A stretch of DNA of 64,000 bases from Candidatus Zixiibacteriota bacterium (GCA_024276275.1 JAJRXM010000066.1:19132-83131); one strand, 5' to 3'; counted from the stretch's first letter, positions 36,639 through 46,695 are shown. The notes: a model not told the origin generated them from the letters alone. Translations and numbers: made by a program.

Positions 36639-37985
36639 TTATTTGATTTTACTTAATAAATCTTTACAAGCAACTCTGACTCTTTGTTGTTCAATCTCAG
36701 GCCATAAATGTTTAGGGCGATTATGTGCCTCTTCAGTTCGTCCTTTTAGTATTGGAATTAACAATATATTAAATTCTTTTCGTTTTATTGGAATTATATC
36801 TTTAAATAAATCCCATTTATTTTTTATTGCTTGTTGTAAGTCTGGGAGTGTCGTAAAATGTAACAACTCATTCAGATCAGTTATTTTTCTTTGCTCCATT
36901 GTATTAACCGCGATTAGATATGCGTTTTTTCCAATTGCTTCTTTGATACCAAATATCCAATTATTACCATATTTTATTAAGTATTGTTTTTTTATTAAAT
37001 CACGAAGTTTTAATTCTACTTCTCTAATATATTCACTACAAGTAAGTTCTTTTTGTAATTCTTTTGATGAAGAGTTGCTACTGTTTTTCTCAGTATTGTT
37101 CAGAAAGTTATGAAAATGTTTTTCAGCATGAGTTCGATTTTCTTGAAAATGACTGTTAAAAGAATCAATAAATAATTTCTCTTGTTCTGTAAATGGAAAA
37201 ATTTCATGTCCAAATTTTGTGTGTTGAATTTCTAAAGTTTCTATTGAGTAATTAATCATGCTATTAATTTGATCTGGTATAGCGTCTACATCTTCTGGAG
37301 GTAACTCTATAAACTCTAATATGATAGAAGTCTCTTTATTTATTTCTAAAAGTTCTATCAATTTTCTAATTCTAATTTTAAGGCTTGTTGTAAATTTGAC
37401 CAAAGGGTCTGGAATAAACCACATATATGCTGTTGTTCGATATTGTATATATTCAGCATATATTTCAAAATATTTTGATAAAAGAAACATTAAGCGTGGC
37501 TTTGAAAGAAAGTCTTCATTAGATGCAGATATTGGGATGTGACAATCAAGAATCATTATTAGCTTTAGAGAATCAACAGCTTGTTTTAATTCCGCCGATA
37601 TTTTCTCATAAGAGAACTTGTATATCTCGATTATTTCTTTTCTGATTTCTAAATCAGTTAATGTCTCAAAATCTTTAGGCTTATCAAATATTTCAAGTCT
37701 AATCCAAGTTAGTGGTACTGTGAATAAAATTTTTATTGAGTCGTTTGAACCTTGGGGTGAAAATTCTGGTTTATTATAGATTTCTTTTAGAGATTTAAAA
37801 TCTTCTAATTGCAAAGATTTATCTACATATTTTAATAAAATTGTATGAATCTTTAATAAGTTTTTCTTTTTTATAAACTCGGGATAATTTTTCATCATTT
37901 CTTGCATAGAGTCAAGATATCTTGCCGAATATAGAAAATTTGATAATTCTTCAATTGAGTATGAGGTTATTTTTTTCTTTTGCAT
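36639..37985 (-). CDS. Unknown protein with a C-terminal HEPN (Swt1-like) domain
   Basis: 448 residues from ATG 37983-37985. The open frame extends upstream to 38126, but those codons overlap the previous TPR gene and translate a palindromic repeat (SPFLRKQESRKK), so the inner ATG is preferred. The first ~330 residues are helical and unrecognised. The C-terminal ~130 residues start REVELKLRDLIKKQYLIKYG and end with ILKGRTEEAH followed by RPKHLWPEIE. R416-x4-H421 fits the HEPN RNase motif, and the surrounding text resembles Swt1-type HEPN domains. HEPN domains are frequent in toxins and defence or STAND proteins. No NTPase or antitoxin partner is visible nearby. Confidence 0.6.
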   Translation of the reverse strand: MQKKKITSYSIEELSNFLYSARYLDSMQEMMKNYPEFIKKKNLLKIHTILLKYVDKSLQLEDFKSLKEIYNKPEFSPQGSNDSIKILFTVPLTWIRLEIFDKPKDFETLTDLEIRKEIIEIYKFSYEKISAELKQAVDSLKLIMILDCHIPISASNEDFLSKPRLMFLLSKYFEIYAEYIQYRTTAYMWFIPDPLVKFTTSLKIRIRKLIELLEINKETSIILEFIELPPEDVDAIPDQINSMINYSIETLEIQHTKFGHEIFPFTEQEKLFIDSFNSHFQENRTHAEKHFHNFLNNTEKNSSNSSSKELQKELTCSEYIREVELKLRDLIKKQYLIKYGNNWIFGIKEAIGKNAYLIAVNTMEQRKITDLNELLHFTTLPDLQQAIKNKWDLFKDIIPIKRKEFNILLIPILKGRTEEAHNRPKHLWPEIEQQRVRVACKDLLSKIK

Positions 37986-37997
37986 TTTTTTTCTGGA

Positions 37998-38015
37998 TTC
38001 CTGCTTTCGCAGGAA
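37998..38015. repeat. TTCCTGC-TTTC-GCAGGAA hairpin
   Basis: Perfect 7-bp arms inside GGATTCCTGCTTTCGCAGGAA. This text resembles the small hairpin repeat (GGATTC-CNGC-TTTC-GCNGG) that I recall scattered in many bacterial genomes. It separates the TPR gene from the HEPN-like gene, and its translation explains the odd N-terminus of the longer reading frame. Confidence 0.65.
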
Positions 38016-38031
38016 AGGAGATTGGAGGTTG

Positions 38032-39015
38032 TTACCCCTCGACCTGCTTAATCCTTGTATTAATATGTTCCCAGACCTCTTGCCAGGTTGTGTCGTATCC
38101 AGCTTTTTTGTATTCATCTCTGGCACGTTTTAAATATACGAGAGCATCTTTTTTATTCCCTTTGGCAGCTTCAATCTCGCCTAAATCTTCGCACGCTTGA
38201 CCAATTGCCGAATGATTGTTAATCCGTTCCGCCCAGGCAAGAACAGGGCGAAGCCACGTTCCCGCTTCTTCAAATTTGCCAAGCAGACGGTAGGTCATGC
38301 CGATATGATAGTCGGCATACAGTTTTGCGACCTCACCGGAAAACCGCCAGTGATATTCACGTGATTTTTTATATGCTTCCAAAGCATTCTCAAAATCTTT
38401 AATATCATAATATGTCGCCGCCAGATTATTCCATAATTGTCCCAGCATCCGTTCGGTTTCAGTCGCCTCGGCAGTTTCGATTCCCTTTTTGCTCCATTCG
38501 ATTTGCAGTTCAGGAGTTTCAGAAACTATTGCCATCATATTGGCGGCATCGATTACCCGACCCCATAATGCATTGGCATGACAAAAATCATACATTTTTT
38601 CAAATGTTTTCCGTGCTTCAGCCAAATCATTATCCTGCCATTCAAACCGCCCTTTAACTCCGAGAAATCGGGAATAGCCCAACGGGTCAGAGTCAGAAAC
38701 CCGTTCTTCTGCCTGTCCTAATAATGTACGACCTTCTTCTTTTTGACCGCTTTTGAGTTTCATTCGTGCCATTTGTGCGAGAGCTTCTACTTCGACCGAA
38801 CGGTTAAACTCTTTTCTGGCAGATTCAAATGCTTTGGTATATGCCCCAAAAGCATCTTCTATATTGTTCGTTTGAAATATATCGTCGGCAGCAGAAAGCA
38901 GGCTGTCAGCTGAATTTTGTTGGGTCACGTTTGCTCCTTTTGATTTTATCTCCACACCAAAGATATTGACAGATATGAGAAATAGACCGATTATAAAACT
39001 TATCTGTAATTTCAT
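38032..39015 (-). CDS. Exported TPR-repeat protein
   Basis: About 327 residues from ATG 39015, with a signal peptide (SFIIGLFLISVNIFG). The mature part has five to seven TPR units, for example LWNNLAATYYDIKDFENALE and AIGQACEDLGEIEAAKGNKK, in the style of the NB-ARC/MalT TPR family. TPR arrays bind partner proteins; no partner can be named. Base composition is visibly less AT-rich than in the following HEPN-like gene. Confidence 0.8.
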   Translation of the reverse strand: MKLQISFIIGLFLISVNIFGVEIKSKGANVTQQNSADSLLSAADDIFQTNNIEDAFGAYTKAFESARKEFNRSVEVEALAQMARMKLKSGQKEEGRTLLGQAEERVSDSDPLGYSRFLGVKGRFEWQDNDLAEARKTFEKMYDFCHANALWGRVIDAANMMAIVSETPELQIEWSKKGIETAEATETERMLGQLWNNLAATYYDIKDFENALEAYKKSREYHWRFSGEVAKLYADYHIGMTYRLLGKFEEAGTWLRPVLAWAERINNHSAIGQACEDLGEIEAAKGNKKDALVYLKRARDEYKKAGYDTTWQEVWEHINTRIKQVEG

Positions 39016-39091
39016 GAAATCATCCATTTCGTTTTGTGAACTTTTAATGATTGACCTGTATAATGATTAAAGTTATATTTGACCCTCTTAA

Positions 39092-40114
<1,023 letters not shown>

Positions 40115-40151
40115 AACATATCTCAAACAAGGAAGTTTGATTAATTATCTA

Positions 40152-40190
40152 ATGAAACAGAAACATGCATTTATAGCCGGTATTGCCGGC
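40152..40190 (+). repeat. Duplicated 5' end of the rmd gene (39-bp direct repeat)
   Basis: Positions 40152-40190 and 40246-40284 are the same 39 bases with two differences; both begin ATGAAACAGAAACATGCATT. The upstream copy runs into a 28-codon frame ending at TAA (40238), with no family match after the first 13 residues. It looks like a partial tandem duplication or gene-conversion scar at the start of rmd. Confidence 0.8.
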
Positions 40191-40245
40191 AACTACTTTA
40201 TTGAAAAGCTGTACTTTTCCGACATGGAGTGTCGTTAAATAATTT

Positions 40246-40524
40246 ATGAAACAGAAACATGCATTTATAACCGGTATTGCCGGTTTTGCCGGTTCATATC
40301 TTGCAAAAGAACTGCTTGAAAACGGCTATCAGGTTTCCGGTTCTGTCTATAAAGATGATTCCCCGAAACAGATTAAACGGCTAAAAAAAAGCTGTAAAAT
40401 ACAAACACTTAATATTTTAGATAAATCAAAAACAGCAAAACTCATTCAGCAACTAAATCCGAATTATATTTTTCATCTGGCTGCCTTTTCATCGGTCGGC
40501 CAATCTTTGCCAATGAAAGATTAG
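40246..40524 (+). CDS. rmd: GDP-6-deoxymannose reductase-like SDR, N-terminal part before a frameshift
   Basis: Opens with FITGIAGFAGSYLAKELLENG, the NADP-binding loop, and reaches IFHLAAFSSVGQS. From the TTT run at 40506-40508 the frame is wrong and stops at 40524. Adding one T gives QSFANERLVYDINFNGTLNL and joins seamlessly to the next entry. The intact product would be about 331 residues, normal for Rmd, reducing GDP-4-keto-6-deoxymannose to GDP-D-rhamnose. Confidence 0.83.
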   Translation: MKQKHAFITGIAGFAGSYLAKELLENGYQVSGSVYKDDSPKQIKRLKKSCKIQTLNILDKSKTAKLIQQLNPNYIFHLAAFSSVGQSLPMKD

Positions 40525-40577
40525 TTTATGATATAAATTTTAACGGAACATTAAATCTGCTTGAAGCATCAACTGAA

Positions 40578-41240
40578 TTGAAAAATGTAAAAAAGTTTAT
40601 ATTTATATCATCATCAGAGTGCTACGGTAAATTTACCCCCCAAAATAAAACACTCAGGGAAGAGGATATTTTAAACCCGATATCCCCGTACGGTATTTCA
40701 AAAGTGGTAGCAGAATATCTTTGTAAGTTGTATCATAGCAGGTATAAAATGCCGGTTGTTATCGCCAGAGCATTTAATCATTCGGGGGCGGGGCAAAATG
40801 AAAATTTTGTTATCCCTTCATTTTGTAAACAGATTGCAATGATAGAATCGGGCAAGCAAAAACCTATTATGACAGTCGGCAATTTAACAGCCAAACGGGA
40901 TTTATCCGATGTACGTGATATTGTCAACGGATATCGACTTATGGCTGAAGAAGGCAAGGCAGGAGCGGTTTATCAGCTTTGTTCGGGCAAAGCAATATCG
41001 ATTCAATCGGTGCTTAATAAACTTCTAAAATTCTCTGATAAGAAAATAACTGTAAAAATAGATAAGAAATTTTTTAGAAAAAACGATATACCTACTATAC
41101 GTGGTGATTACAGTAGAGCTAAAAAAGAAATTCAGTATATTCCAAAATATAAAATTGACAACACTCTACTGAATTCGTTAAACTACTGGAGAGATAAAAT
41201 TAAAACCGAACGAATAATGACTGATTCGGGAGAAAGATAG
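40578..41240 (+). CDS. rmd: GDP-6-deoxymannose reductase-like SDR, C-terminal part
   Basis: 220 residues in the corrected frame: FIFISSSECYGKF (catalytic Ser), SPYGISKVVAEYL (YxxxK), RAFNHSGAGQNENFVIPSF and RDLSDVRDIVNGY, all typical of the GDP-mannose-derived SDR reductases. The ATG at 40578 is internal to the gene, with no ribosome-binding site of its own; the true coding frame starts about 70 nt earlier, at the frameshift. One base separates it from the downstream sugar dehydrogenase. Confidence 0.83.
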   Translation: MKNVKKFIFISSSECYGKFTPQNKTLREEDILNPISPYGISKVVAEYLCKLYHSRYKMPVVIARAFNHSGAGQNENFVIPSFCKQIAMIESGKQKPIMTVGNLTAKRDLSDVRDIVNGYRLMAEEGKAGAVYQLCSGKAISIQSVLNKLLKFSDKKITVKIDKKFFRKNDIPTIRGDYSRAKKEIQYIPKYKIDNTLLNSLNYWRDKIKTERIMTDSGER

Positions 41241-41241
41241 A

Positions 41242-42582
41242 ATGGCTAAAAATAATAACGCATCAAAAAAAGCTGAACAAGCACTTATCAATAAAATCAA
41301 AGAACGAAAAGCTAAAGTAGCTATTATCGGTTTAGGATATGTGGGGCTGCCTCTGTCGGTAGAACTGGCACGAGAAGGATTTACTGTTATCGGTTTTGAT
41401 ATTTCAAAAAAGAAAGTAGATCTACTTAATTCAGGAAAATCTGATATCGATGATATCCCGGATTCCGCAGTCAAAGAAATTATTAACAATAAGAAATTCA
41501 AAGCAACTACCAATTGGAAACTGATTTCAAATATGGATACAGTTTCTATCTGTGTACCGACACCTCTTTCAAAAACTAAAGACCCTGATGTCAGCTATAT
41601 TTTATCTGCCTTGAACTCGATCAAAAAATATCTCAAAAAAGGTGCCTTGGTAGTTTTAGAATCAACGACCTATCCGGGGACAACCGAAGAGCTGATTCTG
41701 CCTATACTTTCTGAAAACAAAAAACAGGTAGGAATTGATTTTTTCTTAGCATTTTCACCCGAACGAGTCGACCCTGGAAATTTAAATTATACAACAAAAA
41801 ATACTCCCCGTGTTGTCGGTGGAATAACACAGGCATGCACTAATACTGCCAAAGTATTTTATGAACAAACAATTCCTAATATCCATTCAGTTTCATCAAC
41901 ACAATCTGCCGAAATGGTAAAACTATTGGAAAATACATTCCGTTCGGTAAATATCGGACTGGTCAATGAAGTAGCTCTCATGTGTGACCGCTTGGGTCTT
42001 GATGTATGGGAGATTATCGATGCCGCCGCTACCAAACCGTTCGGATTTATGCCGTTTTACCCGGGCCCGGGATTAGGCGGTCATTGTATTCCGATTGATC
42101 CGCACTATTTATCATGGAAATTAAAATCACTAAACTATTCCGCCAGATTTATTGAATTAGCCGGTGATGTAAACAGTCATATGCCTGAATATGTTGTTGA
42201 CAGGATTTCCGATTTATTGAATGACAAATTTGCTAAGTCGATTAACAAATCAAACATCGTTGCATTGGGTGTTGCATACAAAAGAGATATTCAGGATATG
42301 AGAGAATCTCCTGCTTTGGATGTTATCCAGCTTTTAGAAGATAAAGGTGCCAAAGTTCAGTATAATGATCCGTATGTACCTTCATTTTATCTTGAATCAA
42401 AAACACACAAATCTACAAAGCTGACTGCAAAACTTTTACAAAAAGCTGATTTGGTAATAATTTTGACAGACCATACCGACTACGATTATGATTTTATTGT
42501 CGAAAATTCAGTCGCTGTTTTTGATAGTCGAAATGCTACTAAAGGTGTGAAAAAAGGCCGTCAGAAAATAGAATTATTATAA
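41242..42582 (+). CDS. Nucleotide-sugar dehydrogenase (UDP-GlcNAc/ManNAc 6-dehydrogenase type)
   Basis: 446 residues of the UDP-glucose/GDP-mannose dehydrogenase family. NAD motif VAIIGLGYVGLPLSVELA; the substrate domain carries ESTTYPGTTEEL, FSPERVDPGN and the helix AEMVKLLENTFRSVNIGL; the catalytic cysteine is Cys282 in GGHCIPIDPHYLSWK. The C-terminal domain has GVAYKRDIQDMRESPALDV. YPGTTEE and PGLGGHCIP are those of WbpA/TuaD-like enzymes acting on UDP-N-acetylhexosamines, which oxidise C6 in two NAD-dependent steps. It closes the gmd-rmd surface-sugar cluster and is followed by a terminator. Confidence 0.93.
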   Translation: MAKNNNASKKAEQALINKIKERKAKVAIIGLGYVGLPLSVELAREGFTVIGFDISKKKVDLLNSGKSDIDDIPDSAVKEIINNKKFKATTNWKLISNMDTVSICVPTPLSKTKDPDVSYILSALNSIKKYLKKGALVVLESTTYPGTTEELILPILSENKKQVGIDFFLAFSPERVDPGNLNYTTKNTPRVVGGITQACTNTAKVFYEQTIPNIHSVSSTQSAEMVKLLENTFRSVNIGLVNEVALMCDRLGLDVWEIIDAAATKPFGFMPFYPGPGLGGHCIPIDPHYLSWKLKSLNYSARFIELAGDVNSHMPEYVVDRISDLLNDKFAKSINKSNIVALGVAYKRDIQDMRESPALDVIQLLEDKGAKVQYNDPYVPSFYLESKTHKSTKLTAKLLQKADLVIILTDHTDYDYDFIVENSVAVFDSRNATKGVKKGRQKIELL

Positions 42583-42610
42583 AAACGATACAAAATAGCT
42601 CTATTTATAT

Positions 42611-42638
42611 AAAAACCCGCTTATAGCGGGTTTTTTTT
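42611..42638 (+). terminator. Rho-independent terminator after the sugar dehydrogenase
   Basis: Stem AAACCCGC/GCGGGTTT with a 5-nt loop and eight T residues. Confidence 0.93.
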
Positions 42639-42701
42639 ATGAAAAATTCATAAAATAGCAAATTCTGTCGATAAATATCTCAACCGTTTAGGTATACAGA
42701 T

Positions 42702-44630
42702 ATGGCAGAAAATAATAAAATACAAGACATAACATTTATTTTAAAAGACCTTCTCAAGGTTATCAAAGTAGTTACGCTCTATCCCGAGGATAATCCCTTA
42801 CCTACTTCATTACGTCGTTCTTTCTCTGAAAAATTAGAATCTCTTGTAGAAGAATATGGCGAGATGTCATTTTCTATTGCAGAAGATACTATGACGTATG
42901 AAAAAGAAATTGTTTACGAAAGTAAGTCAAAAGAGGATAACCTTGCCGGAATTTTTTATGATACCGGTATAACTCAGTTAATTATATGTGACGGACTATT
43001 TGTTGATGAAATATATCAATTTTTAGATGTCATAAAACAGTATATAAATTCTAATGACAAGTCACTTGACTTGGTTTCACTTTTGTGGGAATCAACTATT
43101 TCACAAATAAAATTTAAAACATTAGAAGACATCGCTCTATCTCAATATGATGACGGATTTAATTTGCAGGATTTTATGGCAAAACAGAATACAGATATAG
43201 AGCATTTCGAGGGACAACAAGCAGTTGATGGTTCTGCCGACTATGAAAAAATATTTATACCTCATGGTACTGAAAATGTTGAAGAAACAAATCTCACAGA
43301 CACTAATGTTGCTACTGCTGAAGGAACATCTCTAAACCAAAACAGGAATAATTCGATATTCTATGCGGTCGTTCCCGAATCAGGGAAATCTATGAGAATG
43401 GCAGAAAACGAAATAGATGAAGTCGCTTTTAAAACTGCCGAAGCAGCAGCTGCCATGGGACTTGATGATTTACCGCAAGCGGCAAACTCAGTCCCGGATA
43501 CTACTATGATTCTCAATGAAAGTTTTGCACTCTCCGAAGAAGAAGAGATAAAAATTCAGGATTTACTCAGAGCAGACACAGAATTTGATCCGTACCTGTC
43601 AACAGCATTACTTTTAAAAGAAATGCTGCATCAGGAAGATGAAATGGGGATGTTCTACGAGACTGTAACTATTTGTGAAAAAATCTTACAGGAATTTATC
43701 TCACATGGAAAATTAGCGGAAGCATCTATAATTCTCTCATATATTATTGCTCTGGAGAAAAAAATCAGACCAAAACAACCTCTGTGGGCGGAACGGTTAA
43801 AAGATGCTGCAATTACAGCAGGCTCTAGCGAAAGATTATTAGTGCTGTCCGATGCACTGAATATTTATAAAGAAATTAGCTCTCTTGAATTAAAAAAATA
43901 TCTTTCCCTGTTTTCATGGGAAGCATTAAATAATATCACCGACTTATTAAACACGTTAGAAAATGAAACACATAAAGAGTGTATAGTTTCCTATCTGGCT
44001 GAAAACGGTAAGAATAATATAGACTTTGTCGGGAAAGGTATTTTTCATAAACGCTCCGATGTTGTTTGTAACGCAATTACAATTTTATCAAAAATCGGTG
44101 ATAAAAAATCTCTTATATATTTGTCTAAACTTGTTGAACATAGAGATGAAACAGTACGCCTTGCATTAGTGAAAGCTTTAAAAGACTCTCCCTCCGAAGG
44201 AGTCTTGACAATTTTAAAACGAGCAGCTTTTGATTCTAATCAAGATATCCGTAATCAGGCTATAGAGTCAATAGTATCAAGAGAGGGGAAACCTGCTTTT
44301 GAAACTATAACAGAAGTCATTAACGACAATTCATTTATTGTGAACGACCAATCTGACCAATTGGCTCTTTTAAAAGCGTATTCAAAACTTGGCGGTGAGT
44401 ATGCTGTTGAGTATCTGACTCGTCTCATAACTAAAGTAAATCTATTTAAAAATGCTCAAATTCAATTTTTCAGATTTGCCGCTTTTGAAGCGATGATAAT
44501 AAATAAATCAGATAGATGTGAACAGGAACTGTTAAAATTCAGTCGTTCTATTCGTCCCGACATAAAGAAACAAGCACAAAATGCCTTACAAAAACGTCGT
44601 GAGTATATGTATGGAGGAGAAACCTCATGA
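42702..44630 (+). CDS. HEAT-repeat protein paired with HD-GYP protein
   Basis: 642 residues. Residues ~1-130 form a globular domain (LKVIKVVTLYPEDNPLPTS, YDTGITQLIICDGL) that is matched in layout by the first ~125 residues of the next gene's product. A low-complexity acidic linker follows (~150-280). The C-terminal half has HEAT-like helical pairs (DKKSLIYLSKLVEHRDETVR, ILKRAAFDSNQDIRNQAIES). No enzyme motif. The stop overlaps the HD-GYP start by 4 nt, so the two proteins are probably made together and may form a complex. Confidence 0.75.
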   Translation: MAENNKIQDITFILKDLLKVIKVVTLYPEDNPLPTSLRRSFSEKLESLVEEYGEMSFSIAEDTMTYEKEIVYESKSKEDNLAGIFYDTGITQLIICDGLFVDEIYQFLDVIKQYINSNDKSLDLVSLLWESTISQIKFKTLEDIALSQYDDGFNLQDFMAKQNTDIEHFEGQQAVDGSADYEKIFIPHGTENVEETNLTDTNVATAEGTSLNQNRNNSIFYAVVPESGKSMRMAENEIDEVAFKTAEAAAAMGLDDLPQAANSVPDTTMILNESFALSEEEEIKIQDLLRADTEFDPYLSTALLLKEMLHQEDEMGMFYETVTICEKILQEFISHGKLAEASIILSYIIALEKKIRPKQPLWAERLKDAAITAGSSERLLVLSDALNIYKEISSLELKKYLSLFSWEALNNITDLLNTLENETHKECIVSYLAENGKNNIDFVGKGIFHKRSDVVCNAITILSKIGDKKSLIYLSKLVEHRDETVRLALVKALKDSPSEGVLTILKRAAFDSNQDIRNQAIESIVSREGKPAFETITEVINDNSFIVNDQSDQLALLKAYSKLGGEYAVEYLTRLITKVNLFKNAQIQFFRFAAFEAMIINKSDRCEQELLKFSRSIRPDIKKQAQNALQKRREYMYGGETS

Positions 44631-46072
44631 GTGTAACAACCGCACAAGATGCTCTCCGGTCAATAGCAGGTAAAGAAGAAGAACGATTTTTGAGTGCATT
44701 TTTTGTATTGTATAAAACGGCTAGATTAGTAGATAAAGACAATAAAACTTTTTTGAACCAATCCGAAAAATTCTATAACACCTTAATGCCTATATGTGAT
44801 AAATTTGGGTCTGTTAATCTAAAAAATATTTCGGGACGGTTTTTTGTCAATGAATCTATCGTACGTTTTGACGGTTCCGGTCTATCAGGAGCAGACTCGA
44901 TTATTACCGAGTGGAATGAATTAGGTATCGGCGGGGTTAGTTTTAATGAAGAAATTTCAAAAGATGAAGCCGAACGATTTTTTATTTTTATGGCTAAAAT
45001 TAAACCGAATGCAGAAAACCTGGAGTCGCTCTCATTAAAATTAAAAGCAAACAATCTGGCTGCTGTTCAGCTTTTTTCAAAAGCAGCAGACGGTGAAGAT
45101 GCAGAACTCTTAACCGAAGAAGCCCGTCGTCAATTAAGAACTCAAGCAAGGTCAACTTTTTTCAAAGCGATGGAAGTTGTACAGGAAATAGTAGTAAGCA
45201 CAAAATCGGATTCAGAAATCAATATATCAAAAACCAAACGGGTTGTTCATTCTCTATTAGACCAAATTTCACAAGATGAATCATCCTTGATTGAACTGGC
45301 ATCTATAAAAAACTTTGATGATTACACATTCGCACATTCTACGAATGTTGCTGTTTACTCTTTAACTATTGGAGTACGTTTGGGGTTAGACAGGGCAAGA
45401 CTTTCCCAACTGGGATTCTCTGCATTGTTTCATGATATCGGAAAAGTAAAATTACCTACAGACTTAATAAATAAACCTGATGCCTATGATGAAAATGATT
45501 GGATACAAATGCAGCGTCATCCACTTTTAGGTGCAAAAACAATTCTACGAAATATGAAATTTGATGTACATACTGCCCGTGCTGCCAGAGGTGCATTTGA
45601 ACATCATATTAATAACGATTTTACAGGTTATCCGATGCTGCGTCTTGAAAAAGTAGAGACTACATTATTTTCAAAAATAATTTCTATTGTTGATTCATTT
45701 GATGCGTTGACATCTGGAAGAGTTTACTTGAAAAAATCAATTGAACCGGAAGATGTCATAAAAAAGATGCAGTATCAAATGAAAATTAAGTTTGATGAGT
45801 TCTTATTAAAACTTTTCAATGACATTATAGGTGTGTATCCGGTAGGTTCACTTGTATTGTTGACTACCGATGAAATTGCATTGGTTCTTTCCAATAATAA
45901 AACTGATAAATCAAAACCGTTTGTGAAAATTGTAGGAGATAAAAACGGAATTCACCAATCTCCAATCTGGTTTGATTTAGCATCAGAAGAAAATAATGAT
46001 CGCAAAATTGTCAGAAAAATCGATCCCGAAAATCATGGTTTGGATATCAAAGATTTTATTTTAGAAGTTTAA
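44627..46072 (+). CDS. HD-GYP domain phosphodiesterase, probable c-di-GMP hydrolase
   Basis: 481 residues. The N-terminal ~125 residues resemble the start of the preceding protein; residues ~225-400 are the HD-GYP domain. Seen: H237 in YTFAHSTNVAVYS, metal pair H269-D270 in LFHDIGKVKLP with K273, H298, H326-H327, then FTGYP at 332-336, and D356 in VDSFDALTSGRVY. The usual HHE-x-DGxGYP appears as HHINNDFTGYP, a mild deviation that may alter metal or substrate preference. Family role: hydrolysis of cyclic di-GMP. Its stop overlaps the convergent DUF5683 gene by 4 nt. Confidence 0.88.
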   Translation: MSVTTAQDALRSIAGKEEERFLSAFFVLYKTARLVDKDNKTFLNQSEKFYNTLMPICDKFGSVNLKNISGRFFVNESIVRFDGSGLSGADSIITEWNELGIGGVSFNEEISKDEAERFFIFMAKIKPNAENLESLSLKLKANNLAAVQLFSKAADGEDAELLTEEARRQLRTQARSTFFKAMEVVQEIVVSTKSDSEINISKTKRVVHSLLDQISQDESSLIELASIKNFDDYTFAHSTNVAVYSLTIGVRLGLDRARLSQLGFSALFHDIGKVKLPTDLINKPDAYDENDWIQMQRHPLLGAKTILRNMKFDVHTARAARGAFEHHINNDFTGYPMLRLEKVETTLFSKIISIVDSFDALTSGRVYLKKSIEPEDVIKKMQYQMKIKFDEFLLKLFNDIIGVYPVGSLVLLTTDEIALVLSNNKTDKSKPFVKIVGDKNGIHQSPIWFDLASEENNDRKIVRKIDPENHGLDIKDFILEV

Positions 46073-46695
46073 AAATGCCACGTCAGAGAAACATAAGTTT
46101 CAGATGACTCTCTCGGTATAAAATCAAGAGTCAATTTTTGTTCTTTTACATTTGGAAACCCGCTTAAATGAGCATCAACATATGCATCAAACATCGCAAA
46201 AAATGATGTAATCACAGCATACCAGGTAAATTTATTTCTCAGGTTTCTTTCAGAATTATACAATTCATAATAAGTATTTCGAGTAGCTATATCATCAAAA
46301 CTATCATATTTGTTCCATAGATCGTTTGCTTTTTTCTTGTGGCTTAACGCTTTTGAAATCATCCATATATCAATTGAGACAAAAATTAATGCTTTAAGTT
46401 TTTTCTTGTTGCCGTACTGTCCCCATCCGGGTAGGACCATAGATTTAAACAATGCTTTTGTAGGGTTTTGATAGAGATGTTTTTCAAAATTAGTGGAATC
46501 AGTTACAGGTGCCGAACTCTCTAAAAGTGAGGTCTTCTTATATAAGGTTGTATCAATCTTTGTCTTTATATTATTAGTTGTGTCAATCTGAACTGTATTA
46601 TTCTTTGTAGTGTCAATCTCCGTAATTTCTTCAGCAATTACTGAAGTGCATATTAGTATAGAGACAATAAAAAGAGAACAGAAAATTGTTTTCAT
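46069..46695 (-). CDS. DUF5683 domain protein
   Basis: 208 residues. Signal peptide, then a threonine-rich stretch with three imperfect IDTT repeats (residues ~25-50). The DUF5683 core is AFKSMVLPGWGQYGNKKKLKALIFVS-like text with two hydrophobic segments, and then a short strand-rich tail ending SLTWHF. An envelope location is likely. Function unknown. Confidence 0.72.
   Translation of the reverse strand: MKTIFCSLFIVSILICTSVIAEEITEIDTTKNNTVQIDTTNNIKTKIDTTLYKKTSLLESSAPVTDSTNFEKHLYQNPTKALFKSMVLPGWGQYGNKKKLKALIFVSIDIWMISKALSHKKKANDLWNKYDSFDDIATRNTYYELYNSERNLRNKFTWYAVITSFFAMFDAYVDAHLSGFPNVKEQKLTLDFIPRESSETYVSLTWHF

Noticed and set aside
36639..37113. 156-codon plus-strand frame opposite the HEPN-like gene
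   Set aside because: Antisense shadow in AT-rich sequence, with a cysteine/serine-rich hydrophobic composition typical of such shadows.
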